From Bacteroidota bacterium (GTDB taxonomy: Bacteria > Bacteroidota > Bacteroidia > Chitinophagales > Chitinophagaceae): a stretch of DNA of 64,000 nucleotides. The DNA is taken from positions 124,001 through 188,000 of the forward strand of contig JAFEAE010000016.1 in assembly GCA_018266575.1 (NCBI GenBank), written 5' to 3'. Made by a program: the position numbers and the translations under genes. The notes below the pieces were generated by a model. The model searched no databases. It saw only the letters and a program-made list of their open reading frames with translations, and was not told where the DNA came from. How positions within the stretch are numbered: the stretch's first letter is position 1; the number at the start of each line of letters is the position of its first letter. Shown here one piece after another: positions 25,761 through 34,909 of the stretch.

Positions 25761-27791
25761 CTACCAGATTTTTGTGCGTTCGTTTTTTGGCTTGAACATT
25801 TTATCTCCTTCTTTCACATCAAATGCGTCATACCACGCATCGATATTCGTGATCGGTGCATTTGCACGGTACATTCCCGGCGAGTGCGGATCTGTGAGTA
25901 CTAATTGTGCGGCCGTTTCGGGCAATACATTATTTCTCCAAACCTGCGCCCAGTTGATAAAGAAACGTTGTGCAGGCGTAAACCCGTCTATCTTTTTTCC
26001 TTCTTTAAATTCTTTTGTTTTAGTGAATGCTTCATAAGCAATATTCAAACCGCCAAGGTCTGCAAGGTTTTCTCCCAACGTTAATTTCCCGTTTACATGT
26101 AATGTGTCATCCACAATAAATGCATTGTATTGTGCTACTACTTCATTCGCTTTCTTTGTAAATTTTGCTGCATCTTCTTTTGTCCACCAGTCTTTCAGAT
26201 TTCCATCAGCAGCAAATTTGCGTCCTTCATCATCAAAACCATGTGTCATTTCATGCCCGATCACTGCAGCAATTCCGCCGTAGTTCACTGCATCATCTGC
26301 ACCAAAATCAAAGAAAGGGAATTGCAAAATTCCGGCAGGAAAAACGATCTCATTATCCGATGGATTGTAATATGCATTGATCGTTGGCGGGGTCATTCCC
26401 CAGCGGGTTCTGTCAACAGGTTTTCCAAAATGGCTGATCATTTCCTGGTAACCCCACACATTGCAACGGCGAACATTTCCTAACAGGTCATTCTTGCTTA
26501 TAACAACTCCTTCATAATCTTTCCATTTATCGGGATATGCAATTTTCTTCATGATCGCATTTAATTTCTCCAGCGCTTTTGTTTTTGTTTCATCGCTCAT
26601 CCAATCCAGATTCTTAATACGGCTTGCAAATGTTTCAACCATATTATTCACAAGTTCCTGCATGCGTTGCTTTGCTTCCGGCTGAAAATATTTTGCTACA
26701 TATAATTGACCGAGCAGATCTCCGAGCTGCCTGTCTATCAAACCACTCATTCGCTGCCAGCGCGGAGTTTGCTCTTTTTGCCCGCTTAATACCTGTGTAA
26801 AAGAAAAATCTTCTTTTACAAATGCATCACTCAAATACGGTGAAGCACTGTTTACTACTTTCCATTTTAAATATGTTTTCCAATCATCTACCGGTAATGC
26901 AGTTAAAAGAATATCTGCTGTTTTAAAGAATGAAGGATTAGATGTTACAATACTGTCGGCGCCATTCACGCCGAATTTTACCAATGATCCTTTCCAGTCA
27001 AAAGACGGAGAGCTGAGAGAAAAATCTTTTACAGAAAATTTGTTATATGTTTTATCCGGGTCGCGCATTTCAACACGGCTCATTTGTGCTTTTGCCAATG
27101 CTGTTTCAATACGCATAATTGCATCTGCATGTGCAGTAGAAGTTGTTGCATTATCCCCAATGAGCTGGAAAATATTTTTCAGGTGTTGTAGGTATGCTTC
27201 GCGGATTTTTGTGCTGCGTTTATCGTGTTTCAAATAATAATCCCTGTCAGGCAAAGATGTTCCGCCCTGGCTTAAATGCGGGATATATTGAGTTACATTT
27301 TTTGCGTCCTGGCCTATACTAAAACCAAACAATGCAGCACCAGTTCCATTCTTGCGTTCATAAATTATCTCATTCAAAACCCCTGCAAGATCTGTTATTG
27401 CGTCGATACGTTGCAGGTCTGCTTTTACAGGCTCATATCCCAATTTATCCAGGCCAATGCTATCCATTCCGCTCAAATAAAAATCACCGATCATCTGGTT
27501 GAGCCTGCTTGCAGAAGTATTTGCAGCAGCTTCTTCCAATATAGTTTTAATACGTTGCGTACTTTGTTCGCGCAATTCGTCAAAACTTCCCCAACGGGTT
27601 TTAGAAGCCGGCACAGGATTATTCTTTAACCAGTTTCCATTTACATATGCATAAAAATTATCACCGGGTTTTACGGTAAGGTCCATATTGTTGCGGTCGA
27701 TATATTTTACAGGCTTTTTCTTCGGCGGCTTAAAACCAAAAGTTGAGGCAACAAGCAATGACAGCAATGTGCAATAAAATATTTTTCTCAT
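25761..27791 (-). CDS. M13 family zinc metallopeptidase (neprilysin/PepO type)
   Basis: A 676-residue exported peptidase. It has a signal peptide (KIFYCTLLSLLVASTFGF), then DLTVKPGDNFYAYVNGNWLK, the usual M13 N-terminal block. The zinc site HExxH is in AVIGHEMTHGFDDEGRKF (about residues 500-517), and the third ligand is in LGENLADLGG (about 580). DPHSPGMYRANAP and the terminal W are typical of the family. Such enzymes cleave oligopeptides in the periplasm or at the cell surface. Length and motifs are complete. Confidence 0.95.
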   Translation of the reverse strand: MRKIFYCTLLSLLVASTFGFKPPKKKPVKYIDRNNMDLTVKPGDNFYAYVNGNWLKNNPVPASKTRWGSFDELREQSTQRIKTILEEAAANTSASRLNQMIGDFYLSGMDSIGLDKLGYEPVKADLQRIDAITDLAGVLNEIIYERKNGTGAALFGFSIGQDAKNVTQYIPHLSQGGTSLPDRDYYLKHDKRSTKIREAYLQHLKNIFQLIGDNATTSTAHADAIMRIETALAKAQMSRVEMRDPDKTYNKFSVKDFSLSSPSFDWKGSLVKFGVNGADSIVTSNPSFFKTADILLTALPVDDWKTYLKWKVVNSASPYLSDAFVKEDFSFTQVLSGQKEQTPRWQRMSGLIDRQLGDLLGQLYVAKYFQPEAKQRMQELVNNMVETFASRIKNLDWMSDETKTKALEKLNAIMKKIAYPDKWKDYEGVVISKNDLLGNVRRCNVWGYQEMISHFGKPVDRTRWGMTPPTINAYYNPSDNEIVFPAGILQFPFFDFGADDAVNYGGIAAVIGHEMTHGFDDEGRKFAADGNLKDWWTKEDAAKFTKKANEVVAQYNAFIVDDTLHVNGKLTLGENLADLGGLNIAYEAFTKTKEFKEGKKIDGFTPAQRFFINWAQVWRNNVLPETAAQLVLTDPHSPGMYRANAPITNIDAWYDAFDVKEGDKMFKPKNERTKIW

Positions 27792-27897
27792 GTGTTTAAT
27801 TTAGGTTTGCTAAGTTATCTCATTGTGGTACGTTCAACAGCAAGTTGTAGATGAACGGAAGATATTTTATAATAACGGGTGAATGAACAGGAATAAG

Positions 27898-27905
27898 TAG
27901 ATTTG
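27898..27905 (+). promoter_or_regulatory. -7 promoter box of dacB
   Basis: TAGATTTG matches TAnnTTTG, 16 bases before the dacB ATG. Confidence 0.45.
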
Positions 27906-27921
27906 ATTTTAATTTTCTTTA

Positions 27922-29244
27922 ATGCGAATCAAGTATATCCTCGTTTTTGTGATGCCGGTAATTTTGCTGCAAGCATGTTCAACGACAAAGCATGTTGTAC
28001 AAAACACAGAAGAAGAATTACCGCAGCAACCCGAATTAAAATCTGCACATGTTGGAGTTTGTGTGTACGACGAAACGGCAAATATTTTTTTGTATAAATA
28101 TCAAAGCGATAAATATTTCACGCCGGCAAGCAACACCAAATTATTTTCATTATATGCAGGATTGAAATATTTAGGAGACTCATTGATCGGCATCAGATAC
28201 CTGGAAAGAGATACAGATATTTTGATCTTGCCAACCGGCGATCCTACATTGCTTCACCCAGATTATTTAAGCCAGCCTGTTATCGATTTTTTAAAAAGCA
28301 AGAAAAGAAATATTTATATCAATGATGCAAACTGGAAAGACAGGGCATTAGGCGCAGGATGGAGTTGGGATGATTATAATGATGATTACTCGCAGGAAAG
28401 AAATGCGTTGCCGGTTTATGGCAACACGATCAGGTGGGCGCAAACGCAACAGGATGATGGCTCATTCATCAGTTTTTCCATTCCGGAAATAAACTGGAAA
28501 GTGAATTTTAATGTTGATACCAGCGCTAAAAAATTTTTTGTGCGCAGAAGTTTGGGTGAAAATATTTTTGAGATAACACAGGGCACGGAAAAATACAAAG
28601 AACAATATGTGCCCTTTGTTACACACAGTATCGAGTCTGCTGTAGAATTATTGAAAGACACTGTAGGAAAAAATATTTTTATAACCCACCCGCCACTTAC
28701 CATTCACCATTCACCATTCACCATTCTTCATTCCCGCCCTGTAGATTCTGTTTTCGTTCCGATGATGCACCGCAGCGATAATTTTTTTGCAGAACAAACT
28801 TTGCTGATGGTAAGTAATGAAAAGTTAGGAGTGATGAATGATGAGAAGATCACCGACACATTATTAAAAACAGATTTAAAAGATTTGCCACAAAAACCCG
28901 AATGGGCCGACGGAAGCGGGTTGAGCAGGTTCAATTTATTTACTCCGGAAGATTTTGTATGGTTGCTCGGTAAATTGAAATCCGAATTCGGGTTCGACAG
29001 GATGAAACGTATTTTACCAACCGGCGGAACAGGAACATTAGGCAACCGCTATAAACAAGACAGCGGATACATCTTCGCAAAAACAGGAAGCCTTTCAGGT
29101 GTAGCAACATTAAGTGGCTATCTCATCACCAAAAAAAATCACGTGCTTATTTTTTCAATACTTGTTAATAATTATTCCGCAAGCGGAGCACTGGTCAGGA
29201 ATGATTTTGAAAAATTTATCGGTAACTTAAGAAAAGAATATTAG
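27922..29244 (+). CDS. dacB: D-alanyl-D-alanine carboxypeptidase/endopeptidase (PBP4, S13)
   Basis: A 440-residue lipoprotein with lipobox LLQAC (acylated Cys19), so anchored in a membrane facing the periplasm. The S13 triad is complete: SxxK in ASNTKLF (about residue 70), SxN in HRSDNFF (about 285) and KTG in AKTGSLSG (about 386). PBP4-type enzymes trim pentapeptides and cut cross-links in peptidoglycan. Residues about 259-271 (THHSPFTILHS-like) are encoded by five tandem 7-mers at 28700-28734 and look like a late insertion between domains. It is convergent with mutL. Confidence 0.93.
   Translation: MRIKYILVFVMPVILLQACSTTKHVVQNTEEELPQQPELKSAHVGVCVYDETANIFLYKYQSDKYFTPASNTKLFSLYAGLKYLGDSLIGIRYLERDTDILILPTGDPTLLHPDYLSQPVIDFLKSKKRNIYINDANWKDRALGAGWSWDDYNDDYSQERNALPVYGNTIRWAQTQQDDGSFISFSIPEINWKVNFNVDTSAKKFFVRRSLGENIFEITQGTEKYKEQYVPFVTHSIESAVELLKDTVGKNIFITHPPLTIHHSPFTILHSRPVDSVFVPMMHRSDNFFAEQTLLMVSNEKLGVMNDEKITDTLLKTDLKDLPQKPEWADGSGLSRFNLFTPEDFVWLLGKLKSEFGFDRMKRILPTGGTGTLGNRYKQDSGYIFAKTGSLSGVATLSGYLITKKNHVLIFSILVNNYSASGALVRNDFEKFIGNLRKEY
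28700..28734. repeat. Tandem 7-mer tract inside dacB
   Basis: CCATTCA occurs three times in a row, followed by CCATTCT and TCATTCC. The unit equals one found in the intergenic hairpins at 9876-9943 and 48727-48835. The 35-base tract is read through in frame. Confidence 0.85.
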
Positions 29245-29258
29245 CAGGTTCAAAATAA

Positions 29259-31127
29259 TTATTTTTCAAATAATTTTTCGATATAATCTTTTTTGAATTC
29301 AAGATAAGTTGGCTTTCCGGAAGGTGTAATATTCGGTTGAGTGCATTTGAATAATTCTTCTACCAGGGTATCCATTTCTTTCTCAGTTAGCGGAACATTT
29401 GTTTTTATAGCATGTTGCCACGCTAATGAACGAATTAATTTTTCTCGTTTTGAAAATTTAATATCACTGCTGAAATGCTTGAACTGCTCCAGTAAATTTT
29501 CAATGGCAGATTTTTCATTCCCGTCAGCAACATCTGCAGGGGTTCCCTGTATAATGAACGCATCTTTTCCGAAAGGTTCTATCAGGTAACCGAGTGTGTT
29601 CAGGTCGCTCAACAATTCGTTTAGCAGAACAGCATCCTGCGCAGATAAATTCAACGTCACCGGAAACAAGTTTTTTTGCGATGCCATCGATTTTGTTTCA
29701 TAAGCAGCAACATAACGTTCATATAAAATACGCTCATGTGCAAATTGTTGATTGATCAATAAAAACCCGCGAACAGTTTGTGCAAGAATGTAGGAGTTGT
29801 GAATTTGAGCCAGATTTCGGATTTCGGTCGTCGGTCGTCGGATATCCGTATTTAAAAGCCCCGAATCAAAGGACTGATGGCTATTGGTCGACAACTGACG
29901 ACCGTCGTCCGCCGTCTGAATACCACTTTCCTTCTTCGGGCTTTCATAAAATTCTTTCCAATGCTTCAATTCACTTTTATTTTCCCGTTCAATAAAATGC
30001 GCCTGGTTTTTTTGCGTGAATGTTTTGTACAGGGATGAAGATGCTGCTTCAGCCTTTTTATCTTCTGTAAACGGCTTGCTCACTGCATCCAGTTGCTGAA
30101 TAGATGGATCAAGATCAAAATCAAGCGTAGGAGTAATGCTGAACTGCGCCAATGCATGTTTCACCGCAGCCTGCACAAATGCATAAACAATTTTTTCGTC
30201 TTCAAATTTTATTTCCTGTTTGGTAGGGTGAACGTTGATATCAACCTGCGAAGGTTCCAGATCAATAAATAAAACATACAGCGGAAAACTATCCGCCGCA
30301 ATCATCTGCTGATAGGCGCCCATCACTGCATGATTTAGATATGCACTTTTAATAAAACGGTTGTTCACAAAAAAATACTGGTCGCCACGCGTTTTTTTTG
30401 CAGCCTCCGGCTTACCTACAAAACCATAAATGTTCAGGTAATCCATATTTTCGTTCACAGAAACCAATTTGGAATTCAAACTATCCCCGAGTATCTGAAC
30501 GATGCGTTGTTTCAGCGTTCCTTTTTCAAGATGAAAAATTTCTTCATTGTTGCTGATCACAGAAAAGAAAATTTCAGGGAATGATAACGCAACGCGGATA
30601 AATTCATCAATAATATGGCGCATCTCTGCGGCATTGCTCTTCAAAAAATTCCTTCGCGCCGGAACATTGAAAAACAGGTTTTTCATAGCAATGCTTGTTC
30701 CGTTTATATATGCAACAGGTTCCTGTTTTTTTACAATGCTGTTTTCAATTTCAATATAAGTTCCGGCGGCATCTTCTGCTTTTTTTGTTTTCAGTTCTAC
30801 CTGTGCCACTGCAGCGATCGAAGCAAGCGCCTCTCCGCGAAATCCCATCGTTTTTATCCGGAACAGGTCATCAATGTCTTTTATTTTCGACGTGGCATGC
30901 CGCTCAAATGCCATCCTGGCATCGGTTTCGCTCATTCCTTTCCCGTTGTCGATCACTTGTATCAATGCTTTTCCGGCATCATTAATGATCAGTTTTATTT
31001 CCGTAGCACCCGCATCAACAGCGTTTTCCAGCAATTCTTTCACTGCACTCGCGGGGCGTTGTATCACTTCACCTGCTGCAATCTGGTTCGCAATATTATC
31101 GGGTAATAATTGAATTATGTCTGGCAA
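29259..31127 (-). CDS. mutL: DNA mismatch repair protein MutL
   Basis: A 622-residue GHKL ATPase. Motifs: LPDNIANQIAAGEVIQRPAS, ELLENAVDAGAT, VIDNGKGM, RHATSKI and MGFRGEALASIAAV at the N-terminus; the C-terminal dimerisation domain covers about 450-620. The usual MutL start is M-S-D-I-I; here the matching position is a TTG at 31127, and no ATG lies between it and an in-frame stop at 31152, so TTG is the likely start. Residues about 404-434 lie in the variable linker and are encoded by a 7-mer hairpin (29824-29916). Confidence 0.93.
   Translation of the reverse strand: MPDIIQLLPDNIANQIAAGEVIQRPASAVKELLENAVDAGATEIKLIINDAGKALIQVIDNGKGMSETDARMAFERHATSKIKDIDDLFRIKTMGFRGEALASIAAVAQVELKTKKAEDAAGTYIEIENSIVKKQEPVAYINGTSIAMKNLFFNVPARRNFLKSNAAEMRHIIDEFIRVALSFPEIFFSVISNNEEIFHLEKGTLKQRIVQILGDSLNSKLVSVNENMDYLNIYGFVGKPEAAKKTRGDQYFFVNNRFIKSAYLNHAVMGAYQQMIAADSFPLYVLFIDLEPSQVDINVHPTKQEIKFEDEKIVYAFVQAAVKHALAQFSITPTLDFDLDPSIQQLDAVSKPFTEDKKAEAASSSLYKTFTQKNQAHFIERENKSELKHWKEFYESPKKESGIQTADDGRQLSTNSHQSFDSGLLNTDIRRPTTEIRNLAQIHNSYILAQTVRGFLLINQQFAHERILYERYVAAYETKSMASQKNLFPVTLNLSAQDAVLLNELLSDLNTLGYLIEPFGKDAFIIQGTPADVADGNEKSAIENLLEQFKHFSSDIKFSKREKLIRSLAWQHAIKTNVPLTEKEMDTLVEELFKCTQPNITPSGKPTYLEFKKDYIEKLFEK
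29824..29916. repeat. GGTCGTC-type hairpin inside mutL linker
   Basis: GGTCGTC is repeated at the left, and a partly complementary run containing GACGACC and GTCGTCC lies at the right. It is read in frame in the region that links the ATPase and dimerisation domains. Confidence 0.7.
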
Positions 31128-31197
31128 TTCTATCTTAATTTGTGCTGCAATTTACTGCTTATTGGCGGAGTGGCTATGCAGGATTTTTTTATTATGC

Positions 31198-31280
31198 ACC
31201 AGGCGTCATTGCTACTATTAAGCTACTGTTGCGTCGCACTCTTGTACTGAAGAAATTCTATTCCGCCCGGTCAGCGCTAA
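31198..31280 (+). repeat. Dispersed intergenic repeat copy
   Basis: Shares CATTGCTACTATTAA, CTGTTGCGTCGCACTCTT and AATTCTATT with the copy at 43261-43348, in the same order and spacing. Confidence 0.8.
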
Positions 31281-31353
31281 ATTATATAATGCACCTTTAT
31301 TGGCTAATACTATGAAAAATAATTTCAACAAATTATTTTAAGCGTAATTAATT

Positions 31354-34290
31354 ATGAAGAAGCTTTCTATTGTTTTTCTTTCCCTGGTAATTGTTTCTTA
31401 TGCATCTGCACAATCAAAATCTAATCTTCCGGCAGATAAATGGGTAGACAGCGTTTTTAAAACCCTTACCGATGATCAGAAGATCGCACAGTTAATGGTT
31501 GTCCGTGTTTCATCCATCGATCCTTCAACACGCAAGGTTACTTTCTTAGATAAAGAAGTGGAAGAAGCGATTCGCAAATACAACGTTGGCGGAATTTGTT
31601 TGTTCCAGGGCGGGCCGGTAACACAGGCAAATTTTCTAAACTATTTTCAAAGCATTTCTGCAACTCCATTACTGGTTTGCATTGATGCTGAAAATGGCGT
31701 GGGTATGCGCATGGATAGCGTAATGGGTTTGCCGAGGCAAATGATGCTCGGCGCCGTTCAAAACCCGGAACTGATTTATCAATACGGAAAAATTGTTGGC
31801 GAACAATGTAAGCGCATAGGCATCACCGTTAATTATGCGCCGGTTGTAGATATTAATAATAATCCTGATAACCCTGTTATCAATGACCGTTCTTTTGGGG
31901 AAGACAAATATAAAGTAGCAAACTACGGATTGCAATATATGAAGGGCATGCAGGATGTTGGTGTAATGGCCTGTGCCAAGCATTTCCCCGGTCATGGTGA
32001 TGTTTCCGTTGATTCGCATCTTGATCTCCCTGTTATCAACAAAACAAAAAAACAACTCGATACACTTGAATTATATCCGTTCAAAGAGTTATTTAAAGCA
32101 GGTGTAGGAAGTGTTATGATCGCTCATTTATATATACCGGATATTGATAATACACCAAACCGGGCAACTTCTCTTTCCTATAACAATGTCACAAAACTGC
32201 TTCGGAAAAAATTAAAATATAAAGGCATCAGTTTCACGGATGCATTGGAAATGAAAGGCGTTTCAAAATTTTTTCCGGATGGGGAAGCTTCTGCACAATC
32301 TTTGATCGCGGGTAATGATATGCTTTGTTTGCCCGGTGATATTCCCGGGAGCATCCTGAAAATAAATGAAGCGATCAATGACAGAAAACTAAAATGGAAA
32401 GATATTAATGCACGTGTAAAAAAAGTATTGTACGCAAAGTATAATTATGGCTTAGCGAATTTCAAACCTGTTGTTACAGATTCCCTTACTGAAGACCTGA
32501 ACAAAAATGTTAAAGACATGCGCCGTCGTGTTGCCGAACAAGCAATCACGTTATTGCGTAATGATGATGCAACAATTTTCCCGCTTCATGCTGCACCAAA
32601 AAAGAAAATAGCATATGTCGGTATCGGATTAACAACTGATAATGAATTTGCACGACGCATGCGCAACGATTATAAAGCACATGTGTATTATTTCGATAAT
32701 TCCCTCGACAGTTTAAAAGCTGTTGCTATGCTGGAATTATTAAAGAACAGGTATGACGTTGTGGTGATCGGTTTGCATAATTACAATCGTTTCCCTGCAA
32801 ATAATTTCGGCATCAGCAATGCTTCATTGTGGTTGGTAAATCAATTGCAGCTACAGAATAAAACAGTGACAATGGTTTTCGGAAACCCATACCTGATCAA
32901 AAATTTCTGCGGGGCAAAAACATTGATCGGGTGTTATGAAGATGATGAGGTGACGCAAGGCGTTGCAGCAGATTTGCTGAATGGAAAATTTCCTGCTAAA
33001 GGAAAATTACCTGTTACAGTTTGCCCTGAATTAAAGTATGGCGATGGCATTGTTGCTGCGAATGGCTTGCTACCTGTTGTGCCTGCAAGTTCAGAAGGAT
33101 TCAATTCGGAAAAATTACAGGTGATCGATTCGGTTTGCAACGCTGCCATTACAAAAGAAGCATTTCCCGGGTGCGTGGTACTTGTTGCGAAAGATGGCAA
33201 AGTTGTTTACGATAAAGCATTCGGCTATTTGACATACGAGAAAAAAGAACCGGTTTACCCCGAAACAATTTACGACCTCGCATCAGTTACAAAAATCTGT
33301 GCCACTACGATGTCGGTAATGAAGTTATATGATGAAGGCAAACTGGATATTGAAAAAACATTAGGCGATTATCTTCCGTGGGTGCGGGGAACAAATAAAG
33401 AATCGCTGAAAATTATGGATGTGTTATTGCACCAGGCCCGCCTGGTTGAGTTCATTCCGTTTTATAAAGAAACGATCACAAAAAATAAAGAAGGATTTCC
33501 GTTGCCTTCTGTATATGCATGGAAACAGGATAGTACGCACAGCATTCGTGTTGCTGAAAATTTATACATGCGCAACGATTGGTTGGATACAATGTACAGC
33601 CGGATTCTTACAAGTGCATTGAAGCCTGAAAAGAAATACATCTATAGTGACAATGATTTTATTTTCATGGGAAAAATTGTTGAAGCAATCACAGGAATGA
33701 CCCTTGATCAATATGTGAAGAAAACATTTTATGAACCATTGCAAATGACAACAACCGGCTTCAAGCCAAGAAATTTTTTCCCGCTCGACCGGATTGCGCC
33801 AACTGAAAATGAACAAACGTTCCGTAAGCAATTATTACGGGGAGATGTGCATGACCCGGGGGCGGCAATGTTTGGCGGAGTAGCAGGCCACGCGGGTTTG
33901 TTCAGTGATGCGTATGATCTTGCTGTGCTGGAACAAATGTTATTGAACGGCGGAACGATGAATGGCATTCAGTTTTACAAAAAAGAAACCATAGATTATT
34001 TCACGGCGTATCACAGTGATATCAGCCGCCGCGGCATCGGTTTCGACAAACCTGAAAAAGACAATGCAACCAATAAAGATCCTTACCCAAGTACGTATGC
34101 GTCGCCGCAAACCTTTGGGCACACAGGTTTTACCGGCACATGTGTTTGGGTTGATCCGAAATACAATCTCATTTTTATTTTCTTATCAAACCGTGTAAAC
34201 CCGGAAGGCGGAACGAATGTGAAGATATCGACCTTAAGTGTGCGCCGCAGTATTTTCGACGCGATATACCATGCAATGGGGGTTAACTAA
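31354..34290 (+). CDS. GH3 beta-N-acetylglucosaminidase-like protein fused to a serine beta-lactamase-type hydrolase
   Basis: A 978-residue exported protein with a signal peptide (KKLSIVFLSLVIVSYASAQ). The GH3 part (about 25-380) has the signature KHFPGHGDVSVDSHLDLP (about 209-226), whose His/Asp pair is typical of NagZ-like enzymes, followed by a second GH3-associated domain. From about 590 there is a class-C beta-lactamase/PBP fold: SxxK in ASVTKICATTM (about 644-647), YSDNDF, and HTG in FGHTGFTGT (about 920). Both catalytic sets are present. It probably acts on peptidoglycan fragments in the periplasm. A strong terminator follows. Confidence 0.92.
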   Translation: MKKLSIVFLSLVIVSYASAQSKSNLPADKWVDSVFKTLTDDQKIAQLMVVRVSSIDPSTRKVTFLDKEVEEAIRKYNVGGICLFQGGPVTQANFLNYFQSISATPLLVCIDAENGVGMRMDSVMGLPRQMMLGAVQNPELIYQYGKIVGEQCKRIGITVNYAPVVDINNNPDNPVINDRSFGEDKYKVANYGLQYMKGMQDVGVMACAKHFPGHGDVSVDSHLDLPVINKTKKQLDTLELYPFKELFKAGVGSVMIAHLYIPDIDNTPNRATSLSYNNVTKLLRKKLKYKGISFTDALEMKGVSKFFPDGEASAQSLIAGNDMLCLPGDIPGSILKINEAINDRKLKWKDINARVKKVLYAKYNYGLANFKPVVTDSLTEDLNKNVKDMRRRVAEQAITLLRNDDATIFPLHAAPKKKIAYVGIGLTTDNEFARRMRNDYKAHVYYFDNSLDSLKAVAMLELLKNRYDVVVIGLHNYNRFPANNFGISNASLWLVNQLQLQNKTVTMVFGNPYLIKNFCGAKTLIGCYEDDEVTQGVAADLLNGKFPAKGKLPVTVCPELKYGDGIVAANGLLPVVPASSEGFNSEKLQVIDSVCNAAITKEAFPGCVVLVAKDGKVVYDKAFGYLTYEKKEPVYPETIYDLASVTKICATTMSVMKLYDEGKLDIEKTLGDYLPWVRGTNKESLKIMDVLLHQARLVEFIPFYKETITKNKEGFPLPSVYAWKQDSTHSIRVAENLYMRNDWLDTMYSRILTSALKPEKKYIYSDNDFIFMGKIVEAITGMTLDQYVKKTFYEPLQMTTTGFKPRNFFPLDRIAPTENEQTFRKQLLRGDVHDPGAAMFGGVAGHAGLFSDAYDLAVLEQMLLNGGTMNGIQFYKKETIDYFTAYHSDISRRGIGFDKPEKDNATNKDPYPSTYASPQTFGHTGFTGTCVWVDPKYNLIFIFLSNRVNPEGGTNVKISTLSVRRSIFDAIYHAMGVN

Positions 34291-34327
34291 ATTTTTATTG
34301 GTATCAGACACATTTCATTATATAAAT

Positions 34328-34362
34328 AAAAAATGCGGCTGTTATGAACAGCCGCATTTTTT
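34328..34362. terminator. Bidirectional intrinsic terminator
   Basis: AAAAAATGCGGCTGTT pairs perfectly with AACAGCCGCATTTTTT around a 3-base loop. Both flanks carry A/T runs, so it can stop the two convergent genes. Confidence 0.92.
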
Positions 34363-34377
34363 GTAAGAGAAAATAAC

Positions 34378-34707
34378 CTAAGCCGCTTTTTTTGCAGCAT
34401 TATGCGATGCGCAAAGCCTGCGTGTCATCTGTGTTGTTGCAGCACCACAACTCGGACATTTGCCTGGCTTGTTGCCTGTTGCTTTCATACAATGCTCACA
34501 ATAATAAGTGCCTAATTGCACTTTCGCAGTATTGTCATCTGCGCATACACCACCATCTTTCGTTATCTTAAAACATTTCGGGCAAGCCCATGCCGCAGGG
34601 TTTTGCACATGTTTTGTCACTTTTTTTGTGGTGTCCGCAGGGCTCTGCCGGGCAAAACATAAAACACAAAAGGTCAGGAGGCTGGCAAGAACAAATAATT
34701 TTTTCAT
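34378..34707 (-). CDS. Exported cysteine-rich zinc-ribbon-like protein
   Basis: A 109-residue protein with a signal peptide (KKLFVLASLLTFCVLCFA). The mature part has CPKC (about 42-45), a single cysteine in GGVCADD, then YYCEHC and GKCPSC, whose KPGKCPSCG pattern resembles the heavy-metal-binding domain found in copper-export proteins. A further C/H pair occurs in RRLCASH. It probably binds zinc or another metal in the periplasm. There is no adjacent metal-transport gene, and the function is unknown. Confidence 0.75.
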   Translation of the reverse strand: MKKLFVLASLLTFCVLCFARQSPADTTKKVTKHVQNPAAWACPKCFKITKDGGVCADDNTAKVQLGTYYCEHCMKATGNKPGKCPSCGAATTQMTRRLCASHNAAKKAA

Positions 34708-34794
34708 AAAAAAGTTTTAATAAAGGTAAAGATTATCGATATTTAAATTCTTCTGAGTAATTTGTCAGATAACGTTTTGTTTTTCGTTGATTTA

Positions 34795-34862
34795 CCGCAA
34801 AAAGGCGAAGAAGCAAAGTTGCAATCAGTTTAAAACATTGCGCCTTAGCGCCGTTGCGAGAT
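34795..34862. repeat. CGCAAAG-type repeat upstream of korA
   Basis: Contains CCGCAAAAAGGCGAAG, AGCAAAGTTGCAA and GCGCCTTAGCGCCGTTGCG. It belongs to the same family as 14660-14765 and 20698-20775. Confidence 0.5.
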
Positions 34863-34897
34863 TATTTATTCAAGGCCGTTGATTGTTTTTCTTGCCT

Positions 34898-34905
34898 TAA
34901 TTTTG
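34898..34905 (+). promoter_or_regulatory. -7 promoter box of korA
   Basis: TAATTTTG matches TAnnTTTG and ends 4 bases before the ATG at 34910, with TTG at 34879 as a possible -33 part. The transcript would be almost leaderless. Confidence 0.4.
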
Positions 34906-34909
34906 CAAA

